This document shows positions 33,405 through 33,405 of a stretch of 33,405 nucleotides of DNA, one piece after another. The stretch is taken from the NCBI GenBank assembly GCA_023231445.1, contig JALNVF010000015.1, positions 1-33,405 on the forward strand, given 5' to 3'. A program made the translations under genes and the position numbers. This DNA comes from Treponema sp. GTDB taxonomy: Bacteria > Spirochaetota > Spirochaetia > Treponematales > Treponemataceae. How positions within the stretch are numbered: position 1 is the first letter of the stretch; each line of letters begins with the position of its first letter. The notes beneath the pieces are model-generated. The model saw only the letters and a program-made list of their open reading frames with translations, did not search any database and had not been told where the DNA came from.

Positions 33405-33405
33405 A

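Larger units (their letters stand above)
24653..33405 (+). mobile_element. Putative integrated genomic island, left end at tRNA-Glu, right end not seen
   Basis: The tRNA-Glu 3' end is followed by an integrase, a modification-like operon, candidate RNAs, a strongly AT-rich nuclease/NTPase plus FRG pair, and an IS66-type transposase end. From about 28,100 the sequence is visibly richer in A and T than the chromosome to the left, and codon choice shifts accordingly, which supports foreign origin. I found no second copy of the tRNA 3' end in the window, so the right boundary is unknown and the island may be a composite of separate insertions. Confidence 0.6.

Noticed and set aside
1..33405. CRISPR array
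   Set aside because: No regularly spaced repeats of 20-40 nt were seen; only short dyads and a two-copy 9-bp repeat.
24653..33405. Second copy of the tRNA-Glu 3' end (attR)
   Set aside because: Read for the T-loop and acceptor bases; no convincing duplicate is present, so the island's far end lies outside the window or the repeat is too short to recognise.

Overview
The window looks like part of a treponeme-type spirochaete chromosome. This is an inference from gene content: a FliG paralogue without the EHPQ motif, a large M16C metallopeptidase, a small beta-barrel protein resembling spirochaetal DUF3996/BAPKO_0422 proteins, a Mn-dependent pyrophosphatase with CBS-DRTGG regulatory domains, and ArgR, GalK, MutS2 and RsgA. 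No rRNA or species marker is present, so the genus is not proven.

Positions 1-24650 are mostly ordinary chromosome. In order they hold: the end of an aspartokinase gene; a FliG-like gene coupled to an M16C peptidase; two unrecognised proteins, the second with a possible lipocalin/tocopherol-cyclase-like fold; clpB; an outer-membrane barrel protein; leftward galK, nadE and rlmJ; a rightward pyrophosphatase converging with zero gap on a leftward argR, signal-anchor protein and DUF998 set; a short acidic protein divergent from argR with ARG-box-like sites between them; leftward rsgA-mutS2; a decayed AraC regulator fused by deletion to the wreck of a GH127 beta-L-arabinofuranosidase; a metallo-beta-lactamase-fold protein; a membrane protein resembling transmembrane terpene cyclases; and tRNA-Gln(CTG) and tRNA-Glu(CTC). 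A repeated layout stands out. At least seven genes have a -35/-10 promoter whose predicted transcription start falls on or next to the start codon, so leaderless mRNAs may be common here. This layout also fixes several start codons.

From the tRNA-Glu 3' end (24652) to the right edge the DNA looks like an integrated island. A tyrosine recombinase follows the tRNA. Next is a leftward, overlapping three-gene operon: a 41-aa protein, an ABC ATPase-GNAT acetyltransferase fusion, and a formyltransferase-like protein lacking the usual catalytic Asn. This could be a nucleobase or small-molecule modification pathway. Upstream of it are a 12-bp palindrome and a compact, multi-helix RNA-like element, followed by two short promoter-terminator units that may encode small RNAs of about 60 and 155 nt. 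Then comes a very AT-rich gene pair: an HsdR_N-like PD-(D/E)XK nuclease/P-loop NTPase/OB protein (873 aa) and an FRG-domain protein (583 aa). Together with the candidate RNAs this pair looks like an uncharacterised anti-phage defence module. The window ends in the C-terminal part of an IS66-type transposase on the minus strand.
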